Source: Borrelia turcica IST7 (GTDB taxonomy: Bacteria; Spirochaetota; Spirochaetia; Borreliales; Borreliaceae). Taken from it: a stretch of 64,000 nucleotides of DNA. Position 1 is the first letter of the stretch. Every line of letters begins with the position of its first letter. The DNA lies in the NCBI RefSeq assembly GCF_003606285.1, contig NZ_CP028885.1, positions 62,001 to 126,000 of the forward strand. Direction: 5' to 3'. The notes below the pieces were generated by a model. That model saw nothing but the letters and a program-made list of their open reading frames with translations. It did no database searches and was not told where the DNA came from. Position numbers and translations under genes: made by a program. Below are positions 42,114 to 50,462 of the stretch, in pieces.

Positions 42114-42956
42114 ATGAATAAAATTAATATATGTACTTTACTGCTGTTATTTTCTATGTTTGTTATGTCGTGTAGTTTGGTTAAAGATAGTGACAAAGAA
42201 GATGATGGGACTGAGGTTTCACAAGAGGGAAGTGATATTCAATCCGATGCTGGTGATGAAGCAGGACAGTTAAAGAAAGCGGTTACTAAATTGACTACAG
42301 AAGAAGTAAACAGGCTTAAAGCTTTTGTTGCGAGTGCCGCTTCATATGAAACCAAGGTAAACTCTATTTATAAGGATTATATTGCAGCTTCTAACAATAT
42401 TAAAACTTATGCCGGATATGATGATAAAGAAAGCCCTTCGGATGAAAATTGGAAGGCAGCTCTTGCTAGACTTAATAAAGACGGTGATCTTGTTAATAGA
42501 TTTAGAGAACTTGAAGAAAAGATGAATAGTTATGCCCCTCAAAGTTTGACTAATGCAATTAGTAGACTAGAAGAAAAACTTAAAGAGGCTACGGCTACTA
42601 AAAGTTATAAGCCTTCTGATGCCAGAGAGGCTGGTCAATGTTATCTTGATGCCATAGATGCTGCTACTGGCACATACATTGATTCCTTTATTTCTGTGGT
42701 GTCTAGATTTTCTTCTAGTGAGTTTATTGATGCTTCTAAAGAGTTAGCTACTGCTACTAGAGATTTTTCTAGAGGTCTTAACTTATACGCTATTGATTCT
42801 ATTACCTATGCTGTTAGTGGAATAGTAAATGAAGACAAGGGAGATATTGATGAGGCAAAGAGAGATGCTAAGGCAACTAGTAAAACTAAAGAGGGACAAG
42901 TATTATCTGATGCTATTGATAAGTTAAATGCTGTTTTCAAGGCAGTTAAACCATAA
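42114..42956 (+). CDS. Family E lipoprotein (member 4)
   Basis: A 280-residue predicted lipoprotein, second copy of the tandem duplication. Signal and first residues are identical to member 3, and so is most of the C-terminal half (DAREAGQCYLDAIDAA, DSFISVVSRFSSSEF, SRGLNLYAIDSITYAVSG). Differences gather in the linker and in the region from about 70 to 130, where KTYAGYDDKES resembles member 1 instead. This mix suggests gene conversion between members 1 and 4. GAGGAGAG precedes the ATG. Function unknown. Confidence 0.9.
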   Translation: MNKINICTLLLLFSMFVMSCSLVKDSDKEDDGTEVSQEGSDIQSDAGDEAGQLKKAVTKLTTEEVNRLKAFVASAASYETKVNSIYKDYIAASNNIKTYAGYDDKESPSDENWKAALARLNKDGDLVNRFRELEEKMNSYAPQSLTNAISRLEEKLKEATATKSYKPSDAREAGQCYLDAIDAATGTYIDSFISVVSRFSSSEFIDASKELATATRDFSRGLNLYAIDSITYAVSGIVNEDKGDIDEAKRDAKATSKTKEGQVLSDAIDKLNAVFKAVKP

Positions 42957-42990
42957 ATATATAATGAAACAAAAAACAAATGAGTAAAAG

Positions 42991-43026
42991 AAGAAATAAG
43001 GAGACCTTAGGGAACCCTTATTTCTT
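42991..43026 (+). terminator. Terminator after family E member 4
   Basis: Same hairpin as at 41904-41939 (AAGAAATAAGG/CCTTATTTCTT), copied by the duplication. Confidence 0.7.
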
Positions 43027-43135
43027 TTGCGCTTAAAGTAAAAGCTCTGCTGACTTCTAAATTGTCTCTGTTTGATGTTAAGTATAGTATTGGGATATTA
43101 TTTTAATAATTGATTTATTAAATAAGGAGTGAAGA

Positions 43136-44116
43136 ATGAATAAAATTAATATGTATACTTTATTGCTGTTAGTTTCTATGTTTGTTGTGTCATGTAGCTT
43201 GCTTAAAGATAGCGACACAGAAGGTGATGTCCCTGAGGTTTCACAAGTGGGGGGTGATGTTGCTAAGAGTAGAGATAACATCGAAGAGAGTATAGATAAT
43301 ATAAAACAGAGTATGGATAATATAGAGACTCAAGGGACAGTTCAAGGTGACGAGGATAATAATCAAGAGCGTGACGATATTCAATCCGAAGCTAGCGATG
43401 TAGATGGAGTAGGAAAACAGGTTATTAAATTAAGTGAAGAAGATAATTCTAAACTTAAAGATTTTGTTAAGAGTACCAGAGGATATGAAAACAAGCTAAC
43501 CTTTATTTATAATGTCTACATAGCAGCTTCTAACAATATTAGAACTTATGCTGTTTGTAAGGATGATGATACGGCTTCTTGGTGTCCAGGTTGGAAAGTA
43601 CAATGGCAATCAGCTATTACTAAACTTGAAAACAAAGGTGAACTTGTTAAGAAGTTTAGCGAACTTGAAGAGATGATAAAGAGTTATACTCCCAAAGGGT
43701 TGACAGATGCAATTAGTAAGCTTAATACAGCACTTGAAAAGGCTACGGCTACTGCAACCGAAAAGCCTTCTACTGCTAGAGAGGCTGCTGAAGCTTATCG
43801 TAGTGCCATTAAAGATGCTATTATGGCTTATATTGATTCCTTTACTTCCCTAACTTCTAGTTTTTCTTCTAATAAATTTGTTGCTGCTGCTAAAAAATTA
43901 GCTGAAGCTACTAAGAATTTTGCTGATATGCAGAATGGCTTATACGCTCTTGATGCTATTGTATATGCTGTTAGTGGTATGGTATCTGAGGGTGGAGATA
44001 TTAGTAAGGCTAGAAAGGCTATTCAGTTAACAGGTAAAGATAAAACCAGCGAAGGGAAAGCGTTACTTGAGGCTATTGACGCGTTAAATTCTGTTTATAA
44101 GGTAGTTAAACCGTAA
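43136..44116 (+). CDS. Family E lipoprotein (member 5)
   Basis: A 326-residue predicted lipoprotein with signal FVVSC (Cys20). The linker (about 20-105) holds an imperfect repeat (NIEESIDNIKQSMDNIE). The domain has KLSEEDNSKLKDFV, AASNNIRTYAVCKDDD with two cysteines near a Trp-rich stretch (SWCPGWKVQW), TPKGLTDAISKLNTAL, AREAAEAYRSAIKDA, DSFTSLTSSFSSNKF and the end VYKVVKP. GGAGTGA precedes the ATG; its leader lacks the hairpin of members 1, 3 and 4. Function unknown. Confidence 0.9.
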   Translation: MNKINMYTLLLLVSMFVVSCSLLKDSDTEGDVPEVSQVGGDVAKSRDNIEESIDNIKQSMDNIETQGTVQGDEDNNQERDDIQSEASDVDGVGKQVIKLSEEDNSKLKDFVKSTRGYENKLTFIYNVYIAASNNIRTYAVCKDDDTASWCPGWKVQWQSAITKLENKGELVKKFSELEEMIKSYTPKGLTDAISKLNTALEKATATATEKPSTAREAAEAYRSAIKDAIMAYIDSFTSLTSSFSSNKFVAAAKKLAEATKNFADMQNGLYALDAIVYAVSGMVSEGGDISKARKAIQLTGKDKTSEGKALLEAIDALNSVYKVVKP

Positions 44117-44138
44117 ACTACAATTGAATATTTATATG

Positions 44139-44171
44139 AAGATAAGGGTTTCCATAGGGTATCCTTATCTT
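44139..44171 (+). terminator. Terminator after family E member 5
   Basis: AAGATAAGG pairs with CCTTATCTT around 15 bases, followed by a run of about ten T. Confidence 0.85.
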
Positions 44172-44192
44172 TTTTTTTTTGCTAAAATCATA

Positions 44193-44223
44193 GAAGAAAA
44201 TAAGGGGGGCTCTTTATTTCTTT
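44193..44223 (+). terminator. Second terminator-like hairpin, probably an orphan
   Basis: GAAGAAAATAAGG and CTTTATTTCTTTT pair imperfectly. The bases after it resemble those after the terminators at 41904 and 42991, so it looks like the tail of a deleted family E gene. Confidence 0.5.
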
Positions 44224-44413
44224 TGTACTTTTAATGCAAGTTCTGTTGGCCTAATTTGCCTGTTAGAGGTTAAGACAGAGCAATAGTACTCAGTATTAAA
44301 TAAGACTAGTTTTAATTTTTGTAATGTTATAATATTGATATATATTATACTGTATAGATTTAGTTTGATTTTAAAAGTGTTAATTATTTAATTTATGGAT
44401 ATAGGAGAAAAGA

Positions 44414-46339
44414 ATGAGTAAGGGTAATAAGTGTGCTTTGATACTTCTGTTGACGATGTTTATTGTATCGTGTAAGTTTTGGCCAGTTATTGAATCAAAA
44501 CAGGATAAGGTAGATTCAAGTGAACATAGAAGTGCGAATGAAGGCGCCAAGGTATTTCAGGGGGACAATGCTGGGATTGACGGTGTTGATGGTGTTCAAG
44601 TAGCTCGGGATGGTAGTGCTGTTAGTTTAGGCGATGATACTGGAAACACAGGCGCCAAGGTATCTCAGGGGGACAATGCTGGGATTGACGGTGTTGATGG
44701 TGTTCAAGTAGCTCAGGATGGTGGTACTGTGCCTTTGGGTGAGAACTTGGAGAACAGCAACACAGATGATGGGTCAGTTCAAGTAGATAGTACTGGTGAT
44801 GACAAAACAGGTGGTGTTCAATTAGCTCAAGAAAGTGGCAAAGCAAGTGGTGGTTCTTTAAATGCAAGTGGCGGTGATGGAACTAACCATAAGGATAATG
44901 AATTCGTTCAAGATGCTGGTTCTAAATCAGATGAGACACAAGCTGGTGGAGTTAAAGGGACTCAAGGTAGTGTTCAAGTAGTTCAGGGTGATAGTACGAC
45001 AACTTCAAGTGTTAGTGCTGTGAAGAGCGGTGTAGGTGTTGGTGATAGTAAGCTAGTTCAAGGTGACAATACTAAAACTGGTAGTAGCAAAGCAGGTGAG
45101 ATTCAAGGAGCTGAGAGTGGCAATATTGCAAGTGGTAGTTCTTCAAATGCAAGTGGCGATGTTGTGGATGGAGATAAAGGGACTCAAGGTGTTGTTGTTG
45201 ATAGTAAGCTAGTTCAAAGTGATAAGACTGTTGAGCATACAATCAAAGATAATGATAAGAGAACTCAAGAGGATAGTACTAGAAGTTTAGGCTCCAATAC
45301 TGTAATTGGAGATAAAGGAACTCAAGAGGATAGTACTAGAAGTTTAAGCTCCAGTACTGTAATTGGAGATAAAGGAACTCAAAAGGGTAGTACTAGAAGT
45401 TTAAGCTCCAGTAATGTTAATAGCCAAGGTGTTAGTGTTGATAAATCAACTCAAGATGGTAGTACTAGAACTAGAGAAAGTAGAGTAAATGATGAGAGTA
45501 AGAGAGCACGTGAAGGTGATACTAGTTCAAGAGACACAGCTAATGAGAGTAGGGTTACTCAAGAGAGAAGAAATTATAGTGGAGACACCACAAGAAATGA
45601 AGATAGACAATCTGTTTCTAGTGTTAGTCGTCCTAGTAGCAGTTATGTTAAAAAACCAGCTGAGAGATTAAATCAAGATAATTTAGGAAAATTTTCTGCT
45701 TTCATTAGTAAAGTTGGTGATTATGAAAAGATACTAGGGTTTATTTATTATGAGTATAATGGTGAGGCTAACGTTATTAGAACTTATTCTTCTAGCAATA
45801 GCAATGATAAAGATAGCAGATGGAGTAGTTCATCTTATATTAGTGAGCGAAAAAAAGCTCTTAATAGATTAAATGATAGTAATTTGTATAATCAATTTGG
45901 AAAACTAGAGAATATTATAAAGGATTATAAGCCTCAAGGTTTAACTACTGCTATTGCTAGCTTTAAGAAAGCTGTGGAGAAGGCTTTAAAGAGTGATGAA
46001 GCTTCTGATGCCAGAGAGGCAGCTGATTCTTATCTTAATGCCATACATAGCGCTATTATAGCTTATGTTGATTCCTTTAAATTTGTAGCATCTAATCTTG
46101 CTTCTAGTGAGTTTACTGATGCTGTAGAAAAGTATGTTGCGGTTGCTAAAGAGTGTGCTAATACTAATAAAACTGATATTAGCGCTATTATCTTTGGTAT
46201 TAGAGGTATGTTTTCTGAGAAAGATTATGAACAGGCTAAGAGAATGGCTAGTCTTTTATATAATAGTAAGGAGAGAGCATTGACTGATGCTATGGGTAAG
46301 CTCAGAGATGCTTATGTAAAGCTAGTCTCAAGAATATAA
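44414..46339 (+). CDS. Giant family E lipoprotein with repeat-rich linker
   Basis: A 641-residue predicted lipoprotein, about twice the family length. Signal FIVSC (Cys20). Residues about 25-415 form a Gly/Ser/Asp/Thr-rich region with several repeat types: a 36-residue unit (GAKVSQGDNAGIDGVDGVQV, 108 bases apart), QGDNTKTGSS-like units, and three copies of KGTQEDSTRSLSS type. From about residue 418 it is a normal family E domain: RLNQDNLGKFSAFI, ANVIRTYSSSNS, KPQGLTTAIASFKKAV, AREAADSYLNAIHSA, DSFKFVASNLASSEF; it ends LVSRI rather than VKP. GGAGA precedes the ATG. It probably projects well beyond its relatives from the cell surface. Confidence 0.92.
   Translation: MSKGNKCALILLLTMFIVSCKFWPVIESKQDKVDSSEHRSANEGAKVFQGDNAGIDGVDGVQVARDGSAVSLGDDTGNTGAKVSQGDNAGIDGVDGVQVAQDGGTVPLGENLENSNTDDGSVQVDSTGDDKTGGVQLAQESGKASGGSLNASGGDGTNHKDNEFVQDAGSKSDETQAGGVKGTQGSVQVVQGDSTTTSSVSAVKSGVGVGDSKLVQGDNTKTGSSKAGEIQGAESGNIASGSSSNASGDVVDGDKGTQGVVVDSKLVQSDKTVEHTIKDNDKRTQEDSTRSLGSNTVIGDKGTQEDSTRSLSSSTVIGDKGTQKGSTRSLSSSNVNSQGVSVDKSTQDGSTRTRESRVNDESKRAREGDTSSRDTANESRVTQERRNYSGDTTRNEDRQSVSSVSRPSSSYVKKPAERLNQDNLGKFSAFISKVGDYEKILGFIYYEYNGEANVIRTYSSSNSNDKDSRWSSSSYISERKKALNRLNDSNLYNQFGKLENIIKDYKPQGLTTAIASFKKAVEKALKSDEASDAREAADSYLNAIHSAIIAYVDSFKFVASNLASSEFTDAVEKYVAVAKECANTNKTDISAIIFGIRGMFSEKDYEQAKRMASLLYNSKERALTDAMGKLRDAYVKLVSRI
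44543..44758 (+). repeat. Two 108-base in-frame repeats
   Basis: Two copies begin at GGCGCCAAGG (44543 and 44651). The first about 70 bases of each are nearly identical. The 108-base period equals 36 codons. Confidence 0.85.
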
Positions 46340-46369
46340 ATATATATTAATGATTAAGGTAAAGACAAG

Positions 46370-46396
46370 AGAGAAATAGGGGAACCTTATTTCTCT
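46370..46396 (+). terminator. Terminator after the gene ending at 46339
   Basis: AGAGAAATAGG and CCTTATTTCTCT pair with one bulge, followed by TATTTTG. Confidence 0.65.
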
Positions 46397-46600
46397 TATT
46401 TTGTGTGTTTGTGTAAACACTATTGACTTTATATGTATCCGGTATCTTAACATAAAAAAGAATACGCACATAAAGAGTAAATGAAAATGCAGTAACAATC
46501 TTAATTAATACTTATTATAATTTTTGAAATATTATAATATTGCTATATAATATATAGTAATGTTGATTTATTTAAATATAAGTAAATTAAGGGGAGAAGA

Positions 46601-47608
46601 ATGAGTAAAGGCAATATGTGTATTGTGATATTAATAACGACGATGTTTATTGTATCGTGTAAATTGTTTGAAAGCGACGATGCAAATAAAGAACATGCTT
46701 CAGGGAGTGATGCTGCTAGTGGGACTAGCGGTATAGGTGCAGTTGCATTGGGGCAATATGGAAGTGATGATGTGGAAAATCCACTTAATGATGAACCTGC
46801 TTCTGATGGTAGTGAAGGCAAAAAAGAAAATTCTGTTGCTAAATTAACTCAAGATGACAAGGAAAAGCTTAAAGCTTTTTTTGATAAAACTATGGGATAT
46901 ACAGATGCTTTGTATCATTATATTTATAAACTCTACAAAAGGGCTTATAGTAAGCTTGGTGTTTATTCTGATTGTTATGTGTATGAAATTGAGTGCTTTA
47001 GTTCAGGGCCTACTGCAGAACGTAAAGCAGGACTTGAAGAGCTAAAGAAATATAAGCTTAAAGATGAGTTTGAAAAACTTAAAGAAAAGTTAAAGGGTAT
47101 TGCAAGTGGATATGATCCTAAAATTTTGACTGATGCAATTGAAAAGTTTACTAAAGCTATAGAAGAGGCTGAAAAGGCTGAAGCTAAGATAGAGACAGAA
47201 GACGATTATGCAAAGGCTAAAAAGGCTGACGAGAACAAAAAGAGAGAAAATGTAGAGCGTCTAAAAACTGTTAAATCTGCTAGTGACTTTAGTGCGAAGG
47301 CCGTTGATGTTGCTGTTGTAGCTTATGCTGAAGCATTTCTTTCTGTAGTAGATACCCTATCTTCTGGCAAATTTAAGGAAGCTGTTACGGAATTTACTGT
47401 TGCTGCTAAGAAGTTTGCTGATGGGAAGAAAGGAGACAAATCTATTTTTGCTATTGCGAGCGCTATAGCTGGTATGGGTTCCGGTAATTATGAAGCTGCC
47501 TTTACTGAAGCGAGGGGATATGCTGCACAGGTTACTGGAGAAGAGGGAAACAAGTTGGTTACTGCTATTGAGAAGCTAAGTGATACTTATAAGACAGTTA
47601 AGCCTTAA
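46601..47608 (+). CDS. Family E lipoprotein (member 7, long variant)
   Basis: A 335-residue predicted lipoprotein with signal FIVSC (Cys20), a Gly/Ser-rich linker of about 60 residues, and an enlarged family E domain. KLTQDDKEKLKAFF is followed by SKLGVYSDCYVYEIECF, with two cysteines, and YDPKILTDAIEKF. A Lys/Glu/Ala-rich insert (about 200-235) comes next, then AYAEAFLSVVDTLSSGKF and the ending YKTVKP. The insert replaces the A-R-E-A segment of the shorter members. GGGGAGA precedes the ATG. Closest to the next gene. Function unknown. Confidence 0.9.
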   Translation: MSKGNMCIVILITTMFIVSCKLFESDDANKEHASGSDAASGTSGIGAVALGQYGSDDVENPLNDEPASDGSEGKKENSVAKLTQDDKEKLKAFFDKTMGYTDALYHYIYKLYKRAYSKLGVYSDCYVYEIECFSSGPTAERKAGLEELKKYKLKDEFEKLKEKLKGIASGYDPKILTDAIEKFTKAIEEAEKAEAKIETEDDYAKAKKADENKKRENVERLKTVKSASDFSAKAVDVAVVAYAEAFLSVVDTLSSGKFKEAVTEFTVAAKKFADGKKGDKSIFAIASAIAGMGSGNYEAAFTEARGYAAQVTGEEGNKLVTAIEKLSDTYKTVKP

Positions 47609-47645
47609 GTAAAGAAAATAAGTAAATAAATAATGGAATAATTAG

Positions 47646-47673
47646 GAGAAATAGGGGAACCCTTATTTCTCTT
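47646..47673 (+). terminator. Terminator after the gene ending at 47608
   Basis: GGAGAAATA and TATTTCTC pair in a hairpin of the same type as at 46370, followed by TTATTTTG. Confidence 0.65.
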
Positions 47674-47821
47674 ATTTTGTGTAAACGTTATTGACTTTAT
47701 ATGTATCCGATATCTTAACATAAAAAGGAATATGCACATAAAGAGTAAATGAAAAATATTGCTATATACTATATTAGTAATATTGATTTGTTTAAATGAT
47801 AAATAAATTAAGGAGAGAAGA

Positions 47822-48868
47822 ATGAATAAAGGCAATATGTGTATTGTGGTATTAATAACGATGATGTTTATTGTATCGTGTGAATTTCTTGGAGATAACG
47901 ATGCAAATAAAGGAAATGCTACTAGTGGGACTAGCGGTACAGGTAAAGTTGCATTGGGGCAAGATGGTAGTGGATTAAGTGATGTAAGAAATGGAGTTTC
48001 TTTGGCGCAAGGCGGAGGTCATGATAATGAGAATATGCTTAATGATGAAACTGCTTCTGGTGTTGGCAAACAAGAAAAGCCTGTTACTAAATTAACTACA
48101 GATGATATGGATAAGCTTAAAGCTTTTTTTGAAGGGACTAAATTATATCAAGGGATATTATATTTTATTTATAGCAAGTATAGCGATTCTTCTAGTATTA
48201 TTAGCACTTATACTGGTTGTGATTATTATATTAGTGGGTGTTTTGGTGACGCATCGTCCAAAAGTCGTAGTGGAGCTCTTGACAAATTAGCGGCCAACAA
48301 GCTAGAAAAAGAGTTTGAAAAACTTAAAGAGAAGCTAAAAGCCGCTGCAACTGGTTATAACCTTAAAACTTTAACTGATGCAATTGGGAAGTATAAGGAA
48401 GCTATGGAAAAAGCTAAAGATGCTGAAGCTAAGATAGAGAAAGAAGATTATGATAAAAAGACTAAAGAGCTTGAAGAAACAAAAAAGAAAGAAAATGTAG
48501 ATAATCTAAAAACTGTTAGAGAGATTATTAGTGTTTCTAAGAAGACTATAGAATTAGCTAGCGTAGCTTATGCTGAGGCATTTCTTTCTATAGTATCTAA
48601 CCTATCTTCTGACGAATTTACTGAAGCTGTTAAGGAATTTACTGAAGCTGCTAGGGAGTATGCTAATGGAAATAAAGGAGACAAATCTATTGATGCTATT
48701 GTAGGTGCTATTGCTGGTATGGGTTCTGATAAATATAAAGATACTTTTGATAAAGCAAAGAAATATGCTAAATATAAAGAAGGACAAGAGGGAGACAATT
48801 TGTTTGCTGCTATTGAGAAATTAGAGACTACTTATAAAAAAGCTAAACCTGAAAAAGAAAATAAATAA
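47822..48868 (+). CDS. Family E lipoprotein (member 8, long variant)
   Basis: A 348-residue predicted lipoprotein close to the previous gene: signal FIVSC (Cys20), a Gly/Ser/Asn-rich linker with GTSGTGKVALGQDGSG, KLTTDDMDKLKAFF, two cysteines in YTGCDYYISGCFG, YNLKTLTDAIGKY, a Lys/Glu-rich insert (AKIEKEDYDKKTKELEE), AYAEAFLSIVSNLSSDEF, and a tail YKKAKPEKENK that runs six residues beyond the usual end. GGAGAG precedes the ATG. Last gene of the plus-strand family E block. Function unknown. Confidence 0.9.
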   Translation: MNKGNMCIVVLITMMFIVSCEFLGDNDANKGNATSGTSGTGKVALGQDGSGLSDVRNGVSLAQGGGHDNENMLNDETASGVGKQEKPVTKLTTDDMDKLKAFFEGTKLYQGILYFIYSKYSDSSSIISTYTGCDYYISGCFGDASSKSRSGALDKLAANKLEKEFEKLKEKLKAAATGYNLKTLTDAIGKYKEAMEKAKDAEAKIEKEDYDKKTKELEETKKKENVDNLKTVREIISVSKKTIELASVAYAEAFLSIVSNLSSDEFTEAVKEFTEAAREYANGNKGDKSIDAIVGAIAGMGSDKYKDTFDKAKKYAKYKEGQEGDNLFAAIEKLETTYKKAKPEKENK

Positions 48869-48888
48869 ACAATAAATATTGTAACTGC

Positions 48889-48923
48889 GAGAAATAAGGA
48901 TTCCAAGTAAATCTTTATTTCTC
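48889..48923 (+). terminator. Terminator after the gene ending at 48868
   Basis: GAGAAATAAGGATT pairs with AATCTTTATTTCTC (one G-U pair) around seven bases, followed by TGTTTTG. Confidence 0.8.
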
Positions 48924-48968
48924 TGTTTTGTATATTAGCCCGATTATGTTTTTAAAGCAATAGAATCA

Positions 48969-49232
48969 CTAACAATCTATGAGGTCATTGTTGACAATAT
49001 CTTTTTTATTGTTAGGAATTTTTTTTACAGTAATATGTTTTTGCTTGGTCATATTTTTTTCTATGCTGTCTACTTTTTTAAGTAAAGTGCTTTGTTGAAC
49101 ATAAATTGACTCAAGCCCCTTTACAATAGCACTGTGAATGCTCATAGTATCCATGATGTAATTCATCATGTCGGTGTTAACATTGCGGAACATTAATTCT
49201 TCTAAAATATCGTCACTTGAAAATTTTTTCAT
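48969..49232 (-). CDS. Small cytoplasmic protein of unknown function
   Basis: An 87-residue protein with no signal peptide, starting MKKFSSDDILEELMFRNVN. The middle (about 30-60) is compatible with a short coiled coil, and the C-terminal third is Lys/Asn/Ile-rich. ATG at 49232 was preferred over an in-frame TTG two codons upstream, but the ribosome binding site is weak for both. It lies between the family E block and guaB on the guaB strand, about 100 bases from guaB's end. It was not recognised. Confidence 0.6.
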   Translation of the reverse strand: MKKFSSDDILEELMFRNVNTDMMNYIMDTMSIHSAIVKGLESIYVQQSTLLKKVDSIEKNMTKQKHITVKKIPNNKKDIVNNDLIDC

Positions 49233-49333
49233 AAACAAAACACATAGAGTGCCCTAGTTTTCTATATTAAATATAGAACATGTGTTATTAAATATCAAGA
49301 GATATGTTTGATTTTATTAAGAACAGCTTTATG

Positions 49334-50443
49334 TTATTTAGGGATTAAAATATCATGAGGATGAGACTCTGTTAATGAAGAATTGGTGATTTTTACGAAT
49401 TGAGCATTTGCCTTTAAATCGGGTATTGTAGGTGTGCCCAAATAACCCATTCCAGACATTAATCCCCCTTTAAGCGAGAAAAGTATGTCTTGAACCGTGC
49501 CTTTACAAGTAACCATTCCTTCAACCCCCTCTGGTGTTAGTTTTAAAGTTTTTTTGGCATTGCCATGAAAATATCTTGATAAAGACCCCCTTTGCATGGC
49601 CGAAAGAGACCCCATGCCTACGTAAGATTTAAATCTTCCTCCATTGTGTATTATTTCCTTAGAAGGTGATTCATGAGCTCCGGCTAAAAGATTGCCTATC
49701 ATAACACTGTCTGCCCCCGCTGCTATTGCCTTTACAATATCTCCAGAAAATCGTATCCCACCGTCTGCTATAATGCAAATATTACTATCTTTACAAACCT
49801 CATAAACATTTAAAATTGCTGTTAGCTGTGGAATTCCTACTCCCGCAACTATTCTTGTAGTGCAAATGCTACCAGCCCCAATTCCTACCTTTAAACAATC
49901 TACTCCCACATTAATTAAATCAAGGGCAGCGTCTTTTGTGACTATATTACCAGCAATAACATCTAAGTTTGGATACTTGTTTTTAATTTTTCTAGCAACT
50001 TCAATTACCTTTACAGAATGCCCATGAGCCGAATCGATTACTATAGCGTCTATTTGTGCCTTAACCAGCTCATCAACGCGTTCCAAAAAGGCTTCATCAA
50101 CACAAATAGCAGCTCCTACTCGTAGTCTGGCGTTAATATCAACACATGCTAGACCACGAGTAGACTCATTTATTGGACTCTCTTTAACCTTTTCTATTTC
50201 TTTTCTCTGCATGTCAATAGACATATTGCTGTGAATAATACCCATTCCGCCTTCTTGAGCCATGGCGATAGCCATTTTGCTTTCTGTAACTGTGTCCATA
50301 GCAGCACTCAGGAAGGGTACATTTAATGTTATATTGTGAGTCAGATTGGTTTTAAGGCAAGTCTCTCTTGGTAGCACAGATGATTTTTGAGGAACTAATA
50401 AAACATCATCAAAAGTTAAAGCTTCGCCTATTATCTTACTCAT
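49334..50443 (-). CDS. guaB: IMP dehydrogenase without CBS domain
   Basis: A 369-residue IMP dehydrogenase, which oxidises IMP to XMP, the first step from IMP to GMP. The catalytic loop is GSICTTR with Cys194; FDDVLLVP and [10 protein letters not shown] at the start, DSAHGHS and the glycines GIGAGS are also present. Most bacterial GuaB proteins are about 480-500 residues because two CBS domains sit in the barrel; here the sequence runs from [10 protein letters not shown] straight to LACVDIN, so they are missing. Short IMPDH is known from Borrelia burgdorferi. GGGGG precedes the ATG. It follows guaA by 19 bases, so the two form an operon. Confidence 0.96.
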   Translation of the reverse strand: MSKIIGEALTFDDVLLVPQKSSVLPRETCLKTNLTHNITLNVPFLSAAMDTVTESKMAIAMAQEGGMGIIHSNMSIDMQRKEIEKVKESPINESTRGLACVDINARLRVGAAICVDEAFLERVDELVKAQIDAIVIDSAHGHSVKVIEVARKIKNKYPNLDVIAGNIVTKDAALDLINVGVDCLKVGIGAGSICTTRIVAGVGIPQLTAILNVYEVCKDSNICIIADGGIRFSGDIVKAIAAGADSVMIGNLLAGAHESPSKEIIHNGGRFKSYVGMGSLSAMQRGSLSRYFHGNAKKTLKLTPEGVEGMVTCKGTVQDILFSLKGGLMSGMGYLGTPTIPDLKANAQFVKITNSSLTESHPHDILIPK

Positions 50444-50462
50444 TTAACCCCCTTTCTTAAAA

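Larger units (their letters stand above)
40884..43084 (+). repeat. Recent tandem duplication of about 1.1 kb
   Basis: Two head-to-tail copies, each holding leader, gene and terminator: about 40884-41984 and 41985-43084. The leader plus first about 80 coding bases are identical in the two copies, and about 130 bases from the stop codon onward (41867-41997 and 42954-43084) are identical; the gene bodies differ at scattered sites. Offsets are 1102 bases at the start codons and 1087 at the stops. Confidence 0.85.
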
